Shown here piece after piece: positions 51,937 through 61,265 of a DNA stretch of 64,000 bases. The stretch is from Mesorhizobium loti (GTDB taxonomy: Bacteria; Pseudomonadota; Alphaproteobacteria; Rhizobiales; Rhizobiaceae), in NCBI RefSeq assembly GCF_003148495.1, contig NZ_QGGH01000002.1, forward strand, positions 62,001 to 126,000. Reading direction: 5' to 3'. The translations under genes and the position numbers were made by a program. Positions within the stretch are counted from its first letter, which is position 1; each line of letters starts with the position of its first letter. Under the pieces are notes generated by a model. It was given only the letters and a program-made list of their open reading frames with translations. It was not told the origin of the DNA and did not search any database.

Positions 51937-52947
51937 TTACGCCGAAACCACGGCGGCGGCTCGGCCGCCGAACGCCATCGAACTGCCGTGCAGCGCCGCG
52001 AATTCGCCGGGAGCATAGCCGCGCTTGAATGCTTGCTCCGCCCAGGCAAATTGAAGCGGGCCAGCCGCCGCTCCACAATCGCCTATGCAGTCGGCGGCAT
52101 GCCATACAGGCTGTCCTGGACGCGTCTTGCGCATGTTTCGCATCTGCGCCAGCACGAGCTCCTCGAATGCGTAAGATTCGCCTCCGACGTCGCTGAGGCG
52201 GAACGCAATTTCGTGCATCTGCACGCCTGCCTCGCCAAGTGCGGCTTTCAATGCCGCGCTGAGGCCATCGGCCCGGAACGGTTCCTCGTTGCTGGCTGTT
52301 GCCTTTTCGATGGCCAGGCCCAGCCCTCGCAACCGCAAAGAACCGGCAACGATCGGACGTTTGCTGATGACCAGAATGCAGGCCGCCTCACCGGGGATGA
52401 GGCCATCCGTCACTTCGCTCGTCTTCAGTCGCATTTGGCTGTCCAGCCAGCTGAGTGAGCGCGCATCGATCAGGCTGTCGATCGCCATGATGAGGCAGGC
52501 TTCCACCTTGCGCTCATTCAGCAGCTTGCGCGCCTGTTCGATCGCGACGAAAGCCGAGATTTGCCCATGCGTGATATGCAAGGAGCGCTCGCCAGCCAGC
52601 GGCGCACCGTTTGGCGCCGTCAGTCCGGCCAGGATGCCGTTGATGCGCGCGCCGGGCATATCGGCGTCGCGTGTGCACAGGAGAAACGGCATCTCGCCCC
52701 AAGGGAGCAGGGCGGCGGCATTCGCATCGATATGGTCGACGGCCAGTCGAGCCAGTGCCGCAAGACGGCTCCGGCCACGCGTCTCACGCCGAACAGCCTC
52801 AACCCTGGCTCCGCGAAGCGGCTGACCGCCGCTGCCCCGATACGACAACTCCTCGAATACCGAGATGCTCGCCCGCATGGCGGCAGCAGCACTTGCCGGC
52901 GTGTAGCCGACAGGGCAGACGAGGCTGATGCAGGAAATAGCGGTCAT
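51937..52947 (-). CDS. Degenerate beta-ketoacyl-synthase-like protein of the effector module
   Basis: The 336-aa protein has the thiolase/ketosynthase fold, with recognisable N- and C-terminal halves. The catalytic residues are missing: where active enzymes have a cysteine in the first half, this one reads ITHGQISAFVAIEQA. Where they have GHTxGAAG, it reads IGDCGAAAG, so a catalytic histidine is replaced. Similar proteins occur between DUF2169 and DUF4150 genes in other type VI loci. A non-enzymatic chaperone role in effector loading is the likely function. Its start overlaps the DUF2169 stop (ATGA). Confidence 0.75.
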   Translation of the reverse strand: MTAISCISLVCPVGYTPASAAAAMRASISVFEELSYRGSGGQPLRGARVEAVRRETRGRSRLAALARLAVDHIDANAAALLPWGEMPFLLCTRDADMPGARINGILAGLTAPNGAPLAGERSLHITHGQISAFVAIEQARKLLNERKVEACLIMAIDSLIDARSLSWLDSQMRLKTSEVTDGLIPGEAACILVISKRPIVAGSLRLRGLGLAIEKATASNEEPFRADGLSAALKAALGEAGVQMHEIAFRLSDVGGESYAFEELVLAQMRNMRKTRPGQPVWHAADCIGDCGAAAGPLQFAWAEQAFKRGYAPGEFAALHGSSMAFGGRAAAVVSA

Positions 52948-54029
52948 TTCTTTCTGCGCATTCCGGCCAACGCCGCCACAGCCTCCTTCAACCCGGCGTA
53001 GTGCGGCTTGCCACTGATCGGCTCCGGCTCCTTCCCCACCTGGACCTGTTGCAGTTTCACAAATTTCCGGGGCAGCTTCGTGCTTACCCGTCCGACCAGA
53101 ACGATCCTCGCCTCGTGCGGCAGGATGGTCAGGGTATCTGGCGCCACCAGCTTGTGCTCGGTCCTGTCGTCGAACATGAACCGCACCGGAACCGACATCG
53201 CCGGTAGCTTCACCTTGAACTTGCCGCTCTCGTTCATGCCCAAGCAGCCGAAGATCATGCCTTCGGAAAGCTTGTCGAGCCACTGATCCGGGGGGGCTGC
53301 CTGGAAGTAGCAGTCGTCGAAATCCTGCGGCAACAACGGCAAGACGTTTTCCATCCAATGCTTGTCATAGGTGCCGGCATAGCGCGCCCGTTCCTTGGCA
53401 AAGCGGGGCACTGGACCAAAGCCGACCGGGTTGGGCCGGTCGTTCCAGATAGCCATGCGCGATTGCGGATGCTCGACACAGGGCAGCGGTGTGCCGTCAA
53501 TGTTGCCCTGGCCGACAAGGTAACCGCTTCCGATCGGGTTGACGGCGTCACCGCGATGCTTGGTTGGATCAGGATCGGTTCGGTCGGTGCCGCCGAATGC
53601 GAGGTGCCATGCCAGCGGCATTGAGATGAAGGGGTGCGGCCGTGATGCCTGGATGCCGAGCCCACCTCTGAACCAGCGTCTTTGGCCGGTGACCACCGCG
53701 CGCTTGTCCAATCCCGGCCCAACCAGGCGCACTTCGATCGCTTCCGCCTGCCTCCCTTTCGGAGCGACCGCCATGGCGTCGAGCAGAACCTCGCATTTCG
53801 GTTTGACAGGGGCAAAGTCGGTCTCGACGCGAATGGAGGTGATTTCCGGATCGCCATAATGGGTGTCGGCGTAGACGAAAGGCGACTGCTTCTTGCTGGG
53901 CGTGCAGTTGCCGTGTTCATCGACGTCGTACGTCGCCCGGATCACGGCAACACAAAACTTCACGCAATGCTTGTCCTGATAAGGAAAAGTCTCGGCGAGA
54001 AACGGTGTCGTGTTCTGGCTGACGAACAT
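52944..54029 (-). CDS. DUF2169 type VI effector adaptor/chaperone
   Basis: The 361-aa protein fits DUF2169 along its length (TTPFLAETFPYQDKHCVKFC, VTGQRRWFRGGLGIQASRPHPF, PLAWHLAFGGTDRTD, NPVGFGPVPR). DUF2169 proteins mount PAAR-like effectors onto VgrG. It is soluble, and its ATG shares one base with the TagF stop. Its position one gene before the ketosynthase-like protein and two before the DUF4150 effector fits a cargo-loading unit. Confidence 0.9.
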   Translation of the reverse strand: MFVSQNTTPFLAETFPYQDKHCVKFCVAVIRATYDVDEHGNCTPSKKQSPFVYADTHYGDPEITSIRVETDFAPVKPKCEVLLDAMAVAPKGRQAEAIEVRLVGPGLDKRAVVTGQRRWFRGGLGIQASRPHPFISMPLAWHLAFGGTDRTDPDPTKHRGDAVNPIGSGYLVGQGNIDGTPLPCVEHPQSRMAIWNDRPNPVGFGPVPRFAKERARYAGTYDKHWMENVLPLLPQDFDDCYFQAAPPDQWLDKLSEGMIFGCLGMNESGKFKVKLPAMSVPVRFMFDDRTEHKLVAPDTLTILPHEARIVLVGRVSTKLPRKFVKLQQVQVGKEPEPISGKPHYAGLKEAVAALAGMRRKK

Positions 54030-54574
54030 CAGATTTGCCCCTGCATCGACCGGGCCTCCCAACTTGCAGTGAGAACTTGTTCCAGCGTCATTTGCGGCGA
54101 TTGCGGATCGATGTCGAAAATGTCCGAACGGGCCGTCCACATCACCATATCGCTGATGACCTCTTCGCCTGGCTCGACAAGCGGCACCGGCAGTCCGGCG
54201 AGCGCGGCATCCAGTTCGTCGGGCGTCAATTCGCCGTTCTGGGCTGCGATGGCCGCCTCTTCGATACTGGAAAACCATGCCTCGGCATCAGCTAGCCCAA
54301 CGGAAGCTTCAGAAAGCTGGGCGACGATGCTCAAGGGGAATTGCCTGCCGATCCGGTCGGCGCTTTGCACAATGATGCCCGCCGATGCGCCGAAGCAAGC
54401 CGGGCCAGCCAGGAAGCGCAGCGCGGTTGTGCTTGGCCAAAATTCCGAGCCGAACAGCGGGACGAGATGCTGCGCCAGCCAGCGGTCCCAGCCGCGAACG
54501 AAGTCGCCCCTCAGCCGCCGCGTCACGAAATCGCCGGTGGCGGGCATTTTGCCGTAAAAGCCGGGCAAGGTCAT
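54029..54574 (-). CDS. tagF: Type VI regulator TagF
   Basis: The 181-aa protein matches TagF: the family start PGFYGKMPATGDFVTRRL, then GWDRWLAQHLVPLFG and RQFPLSIVAQL. TagF holds the system off after translation, acting through the FHA protein in parallel with the PpkA/PppA pathway. The ATG at 54574 overlaps the TssM2 stop by 4 nt; an in-frame ATG at 54589 would add five residues. The gene belongs to the long leftward structural operon. Confidence 0.9.
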   Translation of the reverse strand: MTLPGFYGKMPATGDFVTRRLRGDFVRGWDRWLAQHLVPLFGSEFWPSTTALRFLAGPACFGASAGIIVQSADRIGRQFPLSIVAQLSEASVGLADAEAWFSSIEEAAIAAQNGELTPDELDAALAGLPVPLVEPGEEVISDMVMWTARSDIFDIDPQSPQMTLEQVLTASWEARSMQGQI

Positions 54575-57500
54575 ATCTGCGGCGGACATGAGAATTTCTT
54601 GAACATCTGGAGGTTGTAGGGGTTCTCGACACTGGCGGCCTTGAGCTCGAAATCGGCCCACATTCCCTTCGTTCCCAGGCGCAGGCTGTAGACATCGGAC
54701 AGTGACGTGCCGGCGAAACGGCCGTTGCGCAGCATCCTCAGCCACGCCCAGCTGCCGGTCTCGTTAAGCATGATCTCGGGCGAACCGTCGATGGGCTGGA
54801 AGGCGAGCGAGATGACTCCCGTGCCGTCCTTGCCGGGCCAGGTCATCGGTTGCGGCCGTGTCGCGTTGTTGAAATAGACGAGGGTCTGGCCATCGAGATT
54901 GAGCGTCACGCGCGTGACGTTCGGAGACAGATCTTTCGGTTCGAGCGTGAAGCTCATCACCGGTCCCGTACCACCGGGAAACAGATCGTCGCGGATATGC
55001 CTGGCCTGCTCGAACGCCGCCAGCGCCGAAGCATCGAGGCCGAAATCGGCGCGCCATTTCCATGGCTGGCTGGTCGTGTCGACATAGTTGATCAGGTGGT
55101 CATTGATGAAACCGTCGATCAGCCCGGCCGGTCCGAACAGCCTGGCGAAATCACGCACATTGACGTCCACCGCGCTGTCGGCACTGAATGGATAGCGGTC
55201 GTTCAGCGCAGCCTGGCAGAAAGGCAGTATGTCGGCCCGCCAGATGGCGTTGAGCTCCGAAGTGACCGCCTTCTGAGTCAAATTGCTGGTGTCGCCGGCA
55301 ATCCCGCCCAGCCAGTTGTTGATCGGGTCGGGCAGGATCTGTGCCTGCCTGGCCACCGCACCCGTCAGTTCGGCAAGGCCACCCTGCTTCTTGATGGCAT
55401 CCTGCGGATTGGGGTTCGCGGTGACCGTCTGCAGGACGTTCGAAAGCGCGGTCAGCGCGACAACGGCGGCATCCAATGCCGGCGGCTGGCCGTCGACCTC
55501 GGCAATGGTGCTCTTGAGCGGTTTGAAATGTTCGGCCACCAGATTGCCGGTCAGGTCCACCTCGCTGGCCGACCCGGCGCGGGGAAGCAGTTTCGCACCG
55601 CTTGTCGCCAGCTTGCCGAGCTTGCCAAGCTTGCCGAGCAGTTTGGAGGCGCCCTTGGCAGCCGCCTTGTCGTCGGCGGGCGCCTCGTCGGAGCGCGTCA
55701 GTTCGGTCTCCTGGACGACCGCCGTAAGCAGCCGCTTCAGGGCTGAATCGGCACTCGAGAGATCCTTCAGATTTTCGCTGGCGACATTGAGATCGGTCAA
55801 TGGCGCGAGCCGCATGTCGCGCAGGAAGCTATCCCATTGCGCGATGTAGTCGTCATAGTAGAGCTTCAGAATATCCTCGGACAGCGCTGAGACCGAGGTT
55901 TCGGAATTTTCCGAGCAGCCTCCGGCGAAAACCGCACGATCGAGTGCTGCCTGGGCGGCAACATCGTCGATGCGGTCGAGAATGGCGTCGTGGAAGCCGG
56001 AATAGGTGAATGCTCCGGAAATGCCGACGCGAAGTGTCTTGTCGGAACGCCGCGCAAACACCTTGCCCCCGTTGGGGCCGGCGAAGTTGGCCGGGATCCA
56101 GTCCTTGAGACCGGTCACCTCCGGATCGGCCAGCAACTGCTTGTAGGCGCGCGCCGGCAATGAAATCGTGCACACCGTTTTCAACGCTTCGGCAACCAGG
56201 GCCTGGTCGGGCTCGATATAGCTTTCGTCGACCGTCATCCGGCGGATGGCGGCAAGCTGATGCTCTTCGGCATCGGCGGTTGGAAATGGTGCCGCGGCCG
56301 CGAATTCGGGCAGGCTGTTCACCCACCAGTTCTGGGCGTAGTCGGGGTCCATCTGCGACAGGCCCGTCATCATGCGATAGGTCTTGAGAGCGCCGAGCAT
56401 GAAATCCGGATCGCGGATCTGCCGCCACATGGTGGCCTCGAGAAGGGCCACCATGTGCGGCTCAAGTACGTTGCGCAGGGCGTGATCGTAGGTGTCGGTC
56501 TGAGCCCGCACCAGTTCCGCCGAGGCCGATGGCCCCAGCAGATCCTGGACCGCGCCCGGCGGTGCTGTCCGGGCATTTGCGACCGCGTCCATCGCTTCGA
56601 GCGCGCTGTCGATGGCGGGCTGCTGCACCGATGCCGGATTTGCGGCAACGGAGGTCAGCGGTGTCTGCAGCGCTTCGAACTGGCCTGCCTGGGCCGTGAT
56701 CGCGTTGCGGTTGTCAAAATAGGACCAGGTGAACAGCCCGCCGGCCAGCACGGCCGCCGCGGCACATGCAGCCGCAGCACCGCGCCAGATCCAGGCCCGG
56801 CGGCGTTGCGCCAGCGGGTCGAACGTACCGAGGCCTGCTTCCTTGAAGATGACTTCGGTGAGCAGGTTCTTCAGGAAGAAGCTGCGTTTCTCGACCCTTG
56901 GTGCGGGCAGGGCCCGCCGTGGCGGAAGACCGAAGGACGACGACAGCGCCGCGGTCAGCCGGTCGATGGGGGCGCCTTCCTGGGTCGCCGATGTCAGATA
57001 GAGGCCGCGCAGCCATGCAGCCTCTTCATACCGGCTTTCGCCGAACATCGCCTCGACCAGCACCTGGATCGGTTCGGACAGGCTTGCCAGTTGGGCGGGA
57101 AACCGGAAGATCTCGGCACGGGCGGCGAGTTTTTCCTCATCCTCCAGGCGCGGCACCAGCCGCCGCTCGAGTTCCGTCGCCAGTGTCGAAATTTCTCGTT
57201 CGATGGTCTTGGCATCCACGCGCGCATCCAGCGCGAAGGTCGTTCCCCATACCTGCTCGCGCGAGGCGGTGGACAAGCCGCCGAAGAAGGCCTCGAAACC
57301 CTTGATCAGATCGGCCTTGGTCAGCATCAGGTAGACCGGAAGGCGGATTTCGAGCCGGTCGTTGAGCTCGGCCAACCGGCGGCGGATCTTGCGGCCGTGC
57401 GCCTTGATGGCCTCGTCGCCCTCCGAAAGCACGTCGATCGACAGCGCGACGATCACGCCGTTGAGCGCGCGGCGGCCGCGATGCTTCTTCAAAAGGTCGA

Positions 57501-58107
57501 GGAAGCCCAGCCATTCCGCCGCGTCGACATCGGGCTGGCTCTCCTGCTGGACATAGCGGCCGGCGGTGTCGATCAGAACCGCGTTCTCGGAAAAGAACCA
57601 GTCGCAGTTGCGCGTGCCGCCGACCCCCTGCAGGTCGTCCGTGAGGTCGATCGGAAAATTCAGTCCGGACTGCCGCAAGGCCGTGGTCTTGCCGGTGGCC
57701 GGCGGCCCGACGATCACATACCAGGGCATCTCGCGCAGAAACTTGCGTCCGCCCAGCTTGCGGCGCTTCAGTTCGGCCATCACCTCGCCGAATTTAGCAC
57801 CCACGGCAGCGACGTTTTCTTCACCGGGGCTCAGCGGCTTTTCCAGCGCAGGCGCGGCAATCTCCGCGACGAACATGCGGTTGGCGCGGATCGCCCGGCG
57901 CTGGGCGACGATCAGCCAGATCAGCCAGAAGATGACCAGCAGCGCGATGATGACGATGCGCACATTTTCGGAGGCGAACGGTTCGTAGGGACCGACCCTG
58001 ACGATCGGGCCGAACACCCAGATGACCAGGGAAAGCAGCGTGATGCCGATCAGCGTCCACAGCCAGCGCGATGTCAGGACCGCCCAGAGGAAGCGCAGGA
58101 TGAACAT
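54571..58107 (-). CDS. tssM: Type VI membrane complex protein TssM (IcmF), second copy
   Basis: The 1178-aa protein has two N-terminal membrane helices (about 14-34 and 50-68), a Walker A motif GPPATGKT (134-141), a third helix near residue 445 and the large periplasmic TssM region. It starts 1 nt after the TssL2 stop. It sits in the canonical order TssK-TssL-TssM-TagF and is probably the main channel subunit. The Walker A sequence differs from copy one in the middle (ATGKT against GAGKT), and overall similarity by eye is moderate. Confidence 0.93.
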   Translation of the reverse strand: MFILRFLWAVLTSRWLWTLIGITLLSLVIWVFGPIVRVGPYEPFASENVRIVIIALLVIFWLIWLIVAQRRAIRANRMFVAEIAAPALEKPLSPGEENVAAVGAKFGEVMAELKRRKLGGRKFLREMPWYVIVGPPATGKTTALRQSGLNFPIDLTDDLQGVGGTRNCDWFFSENAVLIDTAGRYVQQESQPDVDAAEWLGFLDLLKKHRGRRALNGVIVALSIDVLSEGDEAIKAHGRKIRRRLAELNDRLEIRLPVYLMLTKADLIKGFEAFFGGLSTASREQVWGTTFALDARVDAKTIEREISTLATELERRLVPRLEDEEKLAARAEIFRFPAQLASLSEPIQVLVEAMFGESRYEEAAWLRGLYLTSATQEGAPIDRLTAALSSSFGLPPRRALPAPRVEKRSFFLKNLLTEVIFKEAGLGTFDPLAQRRRAWIWRGAAAACAAAAVLAGGLFTWSYFDNRNAITAQAGQFEALQTPLTSVAANPASVQQPAIDSALEAMDAVANARTAPPGAVQDLLGPSASAELVRAQTDTYDHALRNVLEPHMVALLEATMWRQIRDPDFMLGALKTYRMMTGLSQMDPDYAQNWWVNSLPEFAAAAPFPTADAEEHQLAAIRRMTVDESYIEPDQALVAEALKTVCTISLPARAYKQLLADPEVTGLKDWIPANFAGPNGGKVFARRSDKTLRVGISGAFTYSGFHDAILDRIDDVAAQAALDRAVFAGGCSENSETSVSALSEDILKLYYDDYIAQWDSFLRDMRLAPLTDLNVASENLKDLSSADSALKRLLTAVVQETELTRSDEAPADDKAAAKGASKLLGKLGKLGKLATSGAKLLPRAGSASEVDLTGNLVAEHFKPLKSTIAEVDGQPPALDAAVVALTALSNVLQTVTANPNPQDAIKKQGGLAELTGAVARQAQILPDPINNWLGGIAGDTSNLTQKAVTSELNAIWRADILPFCQAALNDRYPFSADSAVDVNVRDFARLFGPAGLIDGFINDHLINYVDTTSQPWKWRADFGLDASALAAFEQARHIRDDLFPGGTGPVMSFTLEPKDLSPNVTRVTLNLDGQTLVYFNNATRPQPMTWPGKDGTGVISLAFQPIDGSPEIMLNETGSWAWLRMLRNGRFAGTSLSDVYSLRLGTKGMWADFELKAASVENPYNLQMFKKFSCPPQI

Positions 58108-58108
58108 C

Positions 58109-59431
58109 TCACAGCCTCTTTTCGACAAGCACCTCGACGCGGCGGTTCAAGGCTCGCCCCTGGCGCGTGCTGTCGCTGGCCACTGGATCGGTGGCCGCGC
58201 GGCCCTCGGAATGGACGCGGTCCCGTGGCACTCCGTTCTGGACCAGCATGTCGGCGATCGTCTGCGCGCGAGCCTCGGACAGTCGCTGGTTGGTCGACAG
58301 CGGATTGGTCTTCTGCAGAGGAACGCCGTCCGTATGACCGATCACCGTGATGTTGCCGATCAGCTCCTGATTGGCAAGGATCACCTTGGCGATCGAACCG
58401 ATCAGGGGCTCGAAGCCTTCGGTCAGTTGTGGCCGCGACGACTGGAACAGTTCGGGGTTGGAGGCCTGGATGATCAGCTTGGCCAGCGAGACGCTCTCGG
58501 TGCCGCTGAGGGCGGATCTGAGGTCGGCCGGCGCTCCGGCCTGAAATTCCGGCAACAGCGCAAAATCCACTTTCTCCGGTGGCGGGGCCTCGACCTTGGG
58601 CGAAGTACGGCTGATGTCGCCGCGTGCCGGCGGTGGCAAGGCGCGCACAAGTGCGGAAAGCTCGACCGCCTGGCTGCTCAGTCCCATCGAGAGCCCGATA
58701 TGGATTGCCGTGGCAACAACCGCCGCACCGAGCGCCATGACCCAGATCGGAACGATGAAGCGCTGCGGCTCGTCGGATGCGATCACGCCTTTCCAGTTTG
58801 GCGACAGCGGCGCGCCTTCGGCGTCGGCATCGCGCAGGAAGCGTGCCGCGGCCACGCGCACGGCGTTGAGCGAGCGGTCGCCTGATCGGCCGGGCACGCG
58901 GTATTTGCCGCGAAAGCCGAGCGCCATGCAATCATACTGCAGTTCCAGCAATTCGCGATCGCGGTTGGGATGGCGTTCCAGTTCGTCGAGACGCGTGAAG
59001 AACTGCGTGCCGGCATCGACATCGCCGCGCAGCATGACCACAAGCGGCTGCCGCGGCCAGGCGCTGGCGCCGCCCCATGGCGTGTTCAAAGCCAGATCGT
59101 CGAGCAACGCAGCCACGACCCAGGCTGCCTGGTCGGCCCGCTCCATCGAGGATCCCGTCGACATTGCCGTGTCGCGTGCCCGGACCAGTTCTTCGAGCAA
59201 TCGGGTGCGCAACGTTTCCGGATTCTCCGGCGGCAGCGCGCTTTCAAGCTCGGGAGCGAACTCAAGCAAGGGTGCGAATGCGTTGACAAGCGCGTTCGGG
59301 TGGGTGCGAGACCGCTTTACCGCCGCGCCCGGCAAGAGTGGCGCCATCGGTCGCGGCATTGGCGCGCCGGTCAATCGTATGCGAGTGCGTTCGCGATCCT
59401 CCGACAGTCCGAACGGATCATCGCGGCTCAT
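58109..59431 (-). CDS. tssL: Type VI protein TssL (DotU) with C-terminal OmpA domain, second copy
   Basis: The 440-aa protein has a short cytoplasmic start (MSRDDPFGLSED, like the first copy), a DotU domain (about 40-205; LLELQYDCMALGFRGKYRV), one membrane helix (about 215-235) and an OmpA domain (VIGHTDGVPLQKTNPLSTNQ, NRRVEVLVEKRL). It differs from copy one in length and most residues. It is encoded 4 nt after TssK and 1 nt before TssM2, the usual core order. Confidence 0.93.
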   Translation of the reverse strand: MSRDDPFGLSEDRERTRIRLTGAPMPRPMAPLLPGAAVKRSRTHPNALVNAFAPLLEFAPELESALPPENPETLRTRLLEELVRARDTAMSTGSSMERADQAAWVVAALLDDLALNTPWGGASAWPRQPLVVMLRGDVDAGTQFFTRLDELERHPNRDRELLELQYDCMALGFRGKYRVPGRSGDRSLNAVRVAAARFLRDADAEGAPLSPNWKGVIASDEPQRFIVPIWVMALGAAVVATAIHIGLSMGLSSQAVELSALVRALPPPARGDISRTSPKVEAPPPEKVDFALLPEFQAGAPADLRSALSGTESVSLAKLIIQASNPELFQSSRPQLTEGFEPLIGSIAKVILANQELIGNITVIGHTDGVPLQKTNPLSTNQRLSEARAQTIADMLVQNGVPRDRVHSEGRAATDPVASDSTRQGRALNRRVEVLVEKRL

Positions 59432-59435
59432 GATC

Positions 59436-60770
59436 TCACCTGTTCACCGAATAGCAGTCCACCTGCGGCTCGCTCGGCAACACGCCCGAAACGCCGATGA
59501 CGAAGCCGGGAGCATCGAGCAGCGACGCCCAGTGCTCGCTTTTCTGGTCCAGCTCGAGGCACAGCCGATCACCATCGTAGGGGATTTCGCGCGGCTGGGA
59601 ATGAAGCGGTTTCAATGGAATGCCGGGCAAACGCGATTTCCACAGGCCCTCGAACTGGTCGGCCGAGCCGACAGTCGCCTGATTGACGAAGATCTTGCGC
59701 AGCGCGTCCTCCGAGAGCTCCGAGCCGACCCGGATGACGATCCGGCTGGCCACCAATAGCTTCGGGTTGTCGATGCGGATTTTCCAGACATTGGTCGAAT
59801 GCCGCATGACAGGCAGCGCACGCGATTTCGGCTCGATGTAACGCAGGCTGAGGATGAGCGAGCGCAGCGCATCCGCCAGCGCCGAATAGGCGGGGCCTGG
59901 CGCCATGTGATCGTAGGCGGGCAACTCGCCCAGCCGCCGCGCGCTCGATCCGTAGGTCGCCATCGAACCGGCGAGCCCGGCAAGTTCCAGGTAAAGCTCG
60001 GCCGGATGGAAGACATCCTGCGCCAGCATGTGGGCCAGCCGCGGACGCGCGGCATTGGCGAGATTGAGCATCAGCAGATCTTCGACGCTGCGCCCAGGCC
60101 CGCCCATGACCATCTTGCCATGCGCCTCGGCGATCTGGTCGAGGCCCGTGACAACCTCCAGAAGCAATTGCCGATACCAGGCCACCGCGCCGGTGATCAG
60201 TGTCGGCGGCAGGAAGGCCTCGTCCACGGAGACGCCGCCATCGGCCCGAACCCCCTTGAGGTCGGCTATCGGCAAGGCTGTGTAGCCACCGACCGACTTG
60301 CCGGGTGCAAGCAGCAGCGCCTGCGGACGGGCGATCTCGATTTCTTCAGGGTCTGAACCGCCCTGGACGGCGTCACGCACCGAAACGATCCGTCCGTGAT
60401 AGCGTGCTCCGGAGGCGGCGGCGTGCGCCGGATCGAAGCCGACACCGCCCGGAGGCTCCAGCGGCAAGGCGACCAGCACCGGCCCGGCGCCCGTGTCTGG
60501 GGTGACCAGCAGTGGTCGCGGCGCGTCCATCAAGTCTGGAATGGAGAAAGGTGTCCCGTCCGGAAAGATGCCCCGTGCCGACAGGATCGAGATCTGGCCG
60601 GCCTCCAGCAATGCCTGATCCAGCGTCAGTTGCTGAAAGCCGAACGTATGCAGTTGCCCGGCCTGCAACGCGCCGCGCACCGTCGCCTCGAAGAAGCGAT
60701 CCTGCTGCTGGAAATGCTGGGTCCGGAGAAACAGACCTTCGGACCACAACACCCTGTTTGCATCGCTCAT
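59436..60770 (-). CDS. tssK: Type VI baseplate connector TssK
   Basis: The 444-aa protein has the TssK signature at the start (NRVLWSEGLFLRTQHFQQQDRF). The beta-rich shell domain and the C-terminal head domain follow. TssK links the baseplate to the TssL/TssM membrane complex in the cytoplasm. Only one copy is visible in the window, although TssL and TssM are duplicated, so both membrane modules would have to share it unless another lies outside. Confidence 0.94.
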   Translation of the reverse strand: MSDANRVLWSEGLFLRTQHFQQQDRFFEATVRGALQAGQLHTFGFQQLTLDQALLEAGQISILSARGIFPDGTPFSIPDLMDAPRPLLVTPDTGAGPVLVALPLEPPGGVGFDPAHAAASGARYHGRIVSVRDAVQGGSDPEEIEIARPQALLLAPGKSVGGYTALPIADLKGVRADGGVSVDEAFLPPTLITGAVAWYRQLLLEVVTGLDQIAEAHGKMVMGGPGRSVEDLLMLNLANAARPRLAHMLAQDVFHPAELYLELAGLAGSMATYGSSARRLGELPAYDHMAPGPAYSALADALRSLILSLRYIEPKSRALPVMRHSTNVWKIRIDNPKLLVASRIVIRVGSELSEDALRKIFVNQATVGSADQFEGLWKSRLPGIPLKPLHSQPREIPYDGDRLCLELDQKSEHWASLLDAPGFVIGVSGVLPSEPQVDCYSVNR

Positions 60771-60809
60771 GCCGCTACTCTCTGCATCGAGCTCCCCTTG
60801 CCCTGGCCG

Positions 60810-61262
60810 CTAGGCGGAAATGCCGCCGCTGCCAAGCGTGACATTGATTGTGAACTTTGATCCCGATGACACTGACTTGGTCGTCCGCCAGTTCCTGCCG
60901 GTAGGCTCGCGGATCAGTGCAACGAAGCCCAGCGCCGTCGCATCCGGCTCGACCGTGATGGTTTTGGACGCTGATTTTCCCGGCCCGACGGCGATCTGGT
61001 CGGATCCGATAAGATCGCCTGCCAGCGCCGAGCCGGCATCGCCCTGCAGGGCAAAATAGTCGGCGGAATTGAATTTGCCGGTGCTGCGCAGCCGCATCAC
61101 GAGGACCGTCACCGGCCGGTCGCCGCCGCCTGGTCCCGGGTTCATGCCAGCCGCCCCAGTCACATTGATGGTGATCACCGATGGTTTTGGCGGACCGCTC
61201 TGGCAAGCTGTAAGCAGCCCGGTTGCGCCCAGGGCGACGATGAATTCGCGTCGATCGATCAT
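60810..61262 (-). CDS. tssJ: Type VI outer-membrane lipoprotein TssJ
   Basis: The 150-aa protein has a lipoprotein signal ending in LLTAC (Cys20). It continues as the TssJ beta-sandwich (ITINVTGAAGMNPGPGGGDRPVTVLVMRLRST, then FTINVTLGSGGISA). TssJ anchors the periplasmic part of TssM in the outer membrane. It lies 39 nt before TssK and 3 nt after the FHA gene. A larger reading frame on the same stretch is a shadow and is not used. Confidence 0.92.
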   Translation of the reverse strand: MIDRREFIVALGATGLLTACQSGPPKPSVITINVTGAAGMNPGPGGGDRPVTVLVMRLRSTGKFNSADYFALQGDAGSALAGDLIGSDQIAVGPGKSASKTITVEPDATALGFVALIREPTGRNWRTTKSVSSGSKFTINVTLGSGGISA

Positions 61263-61265
61263 GTC

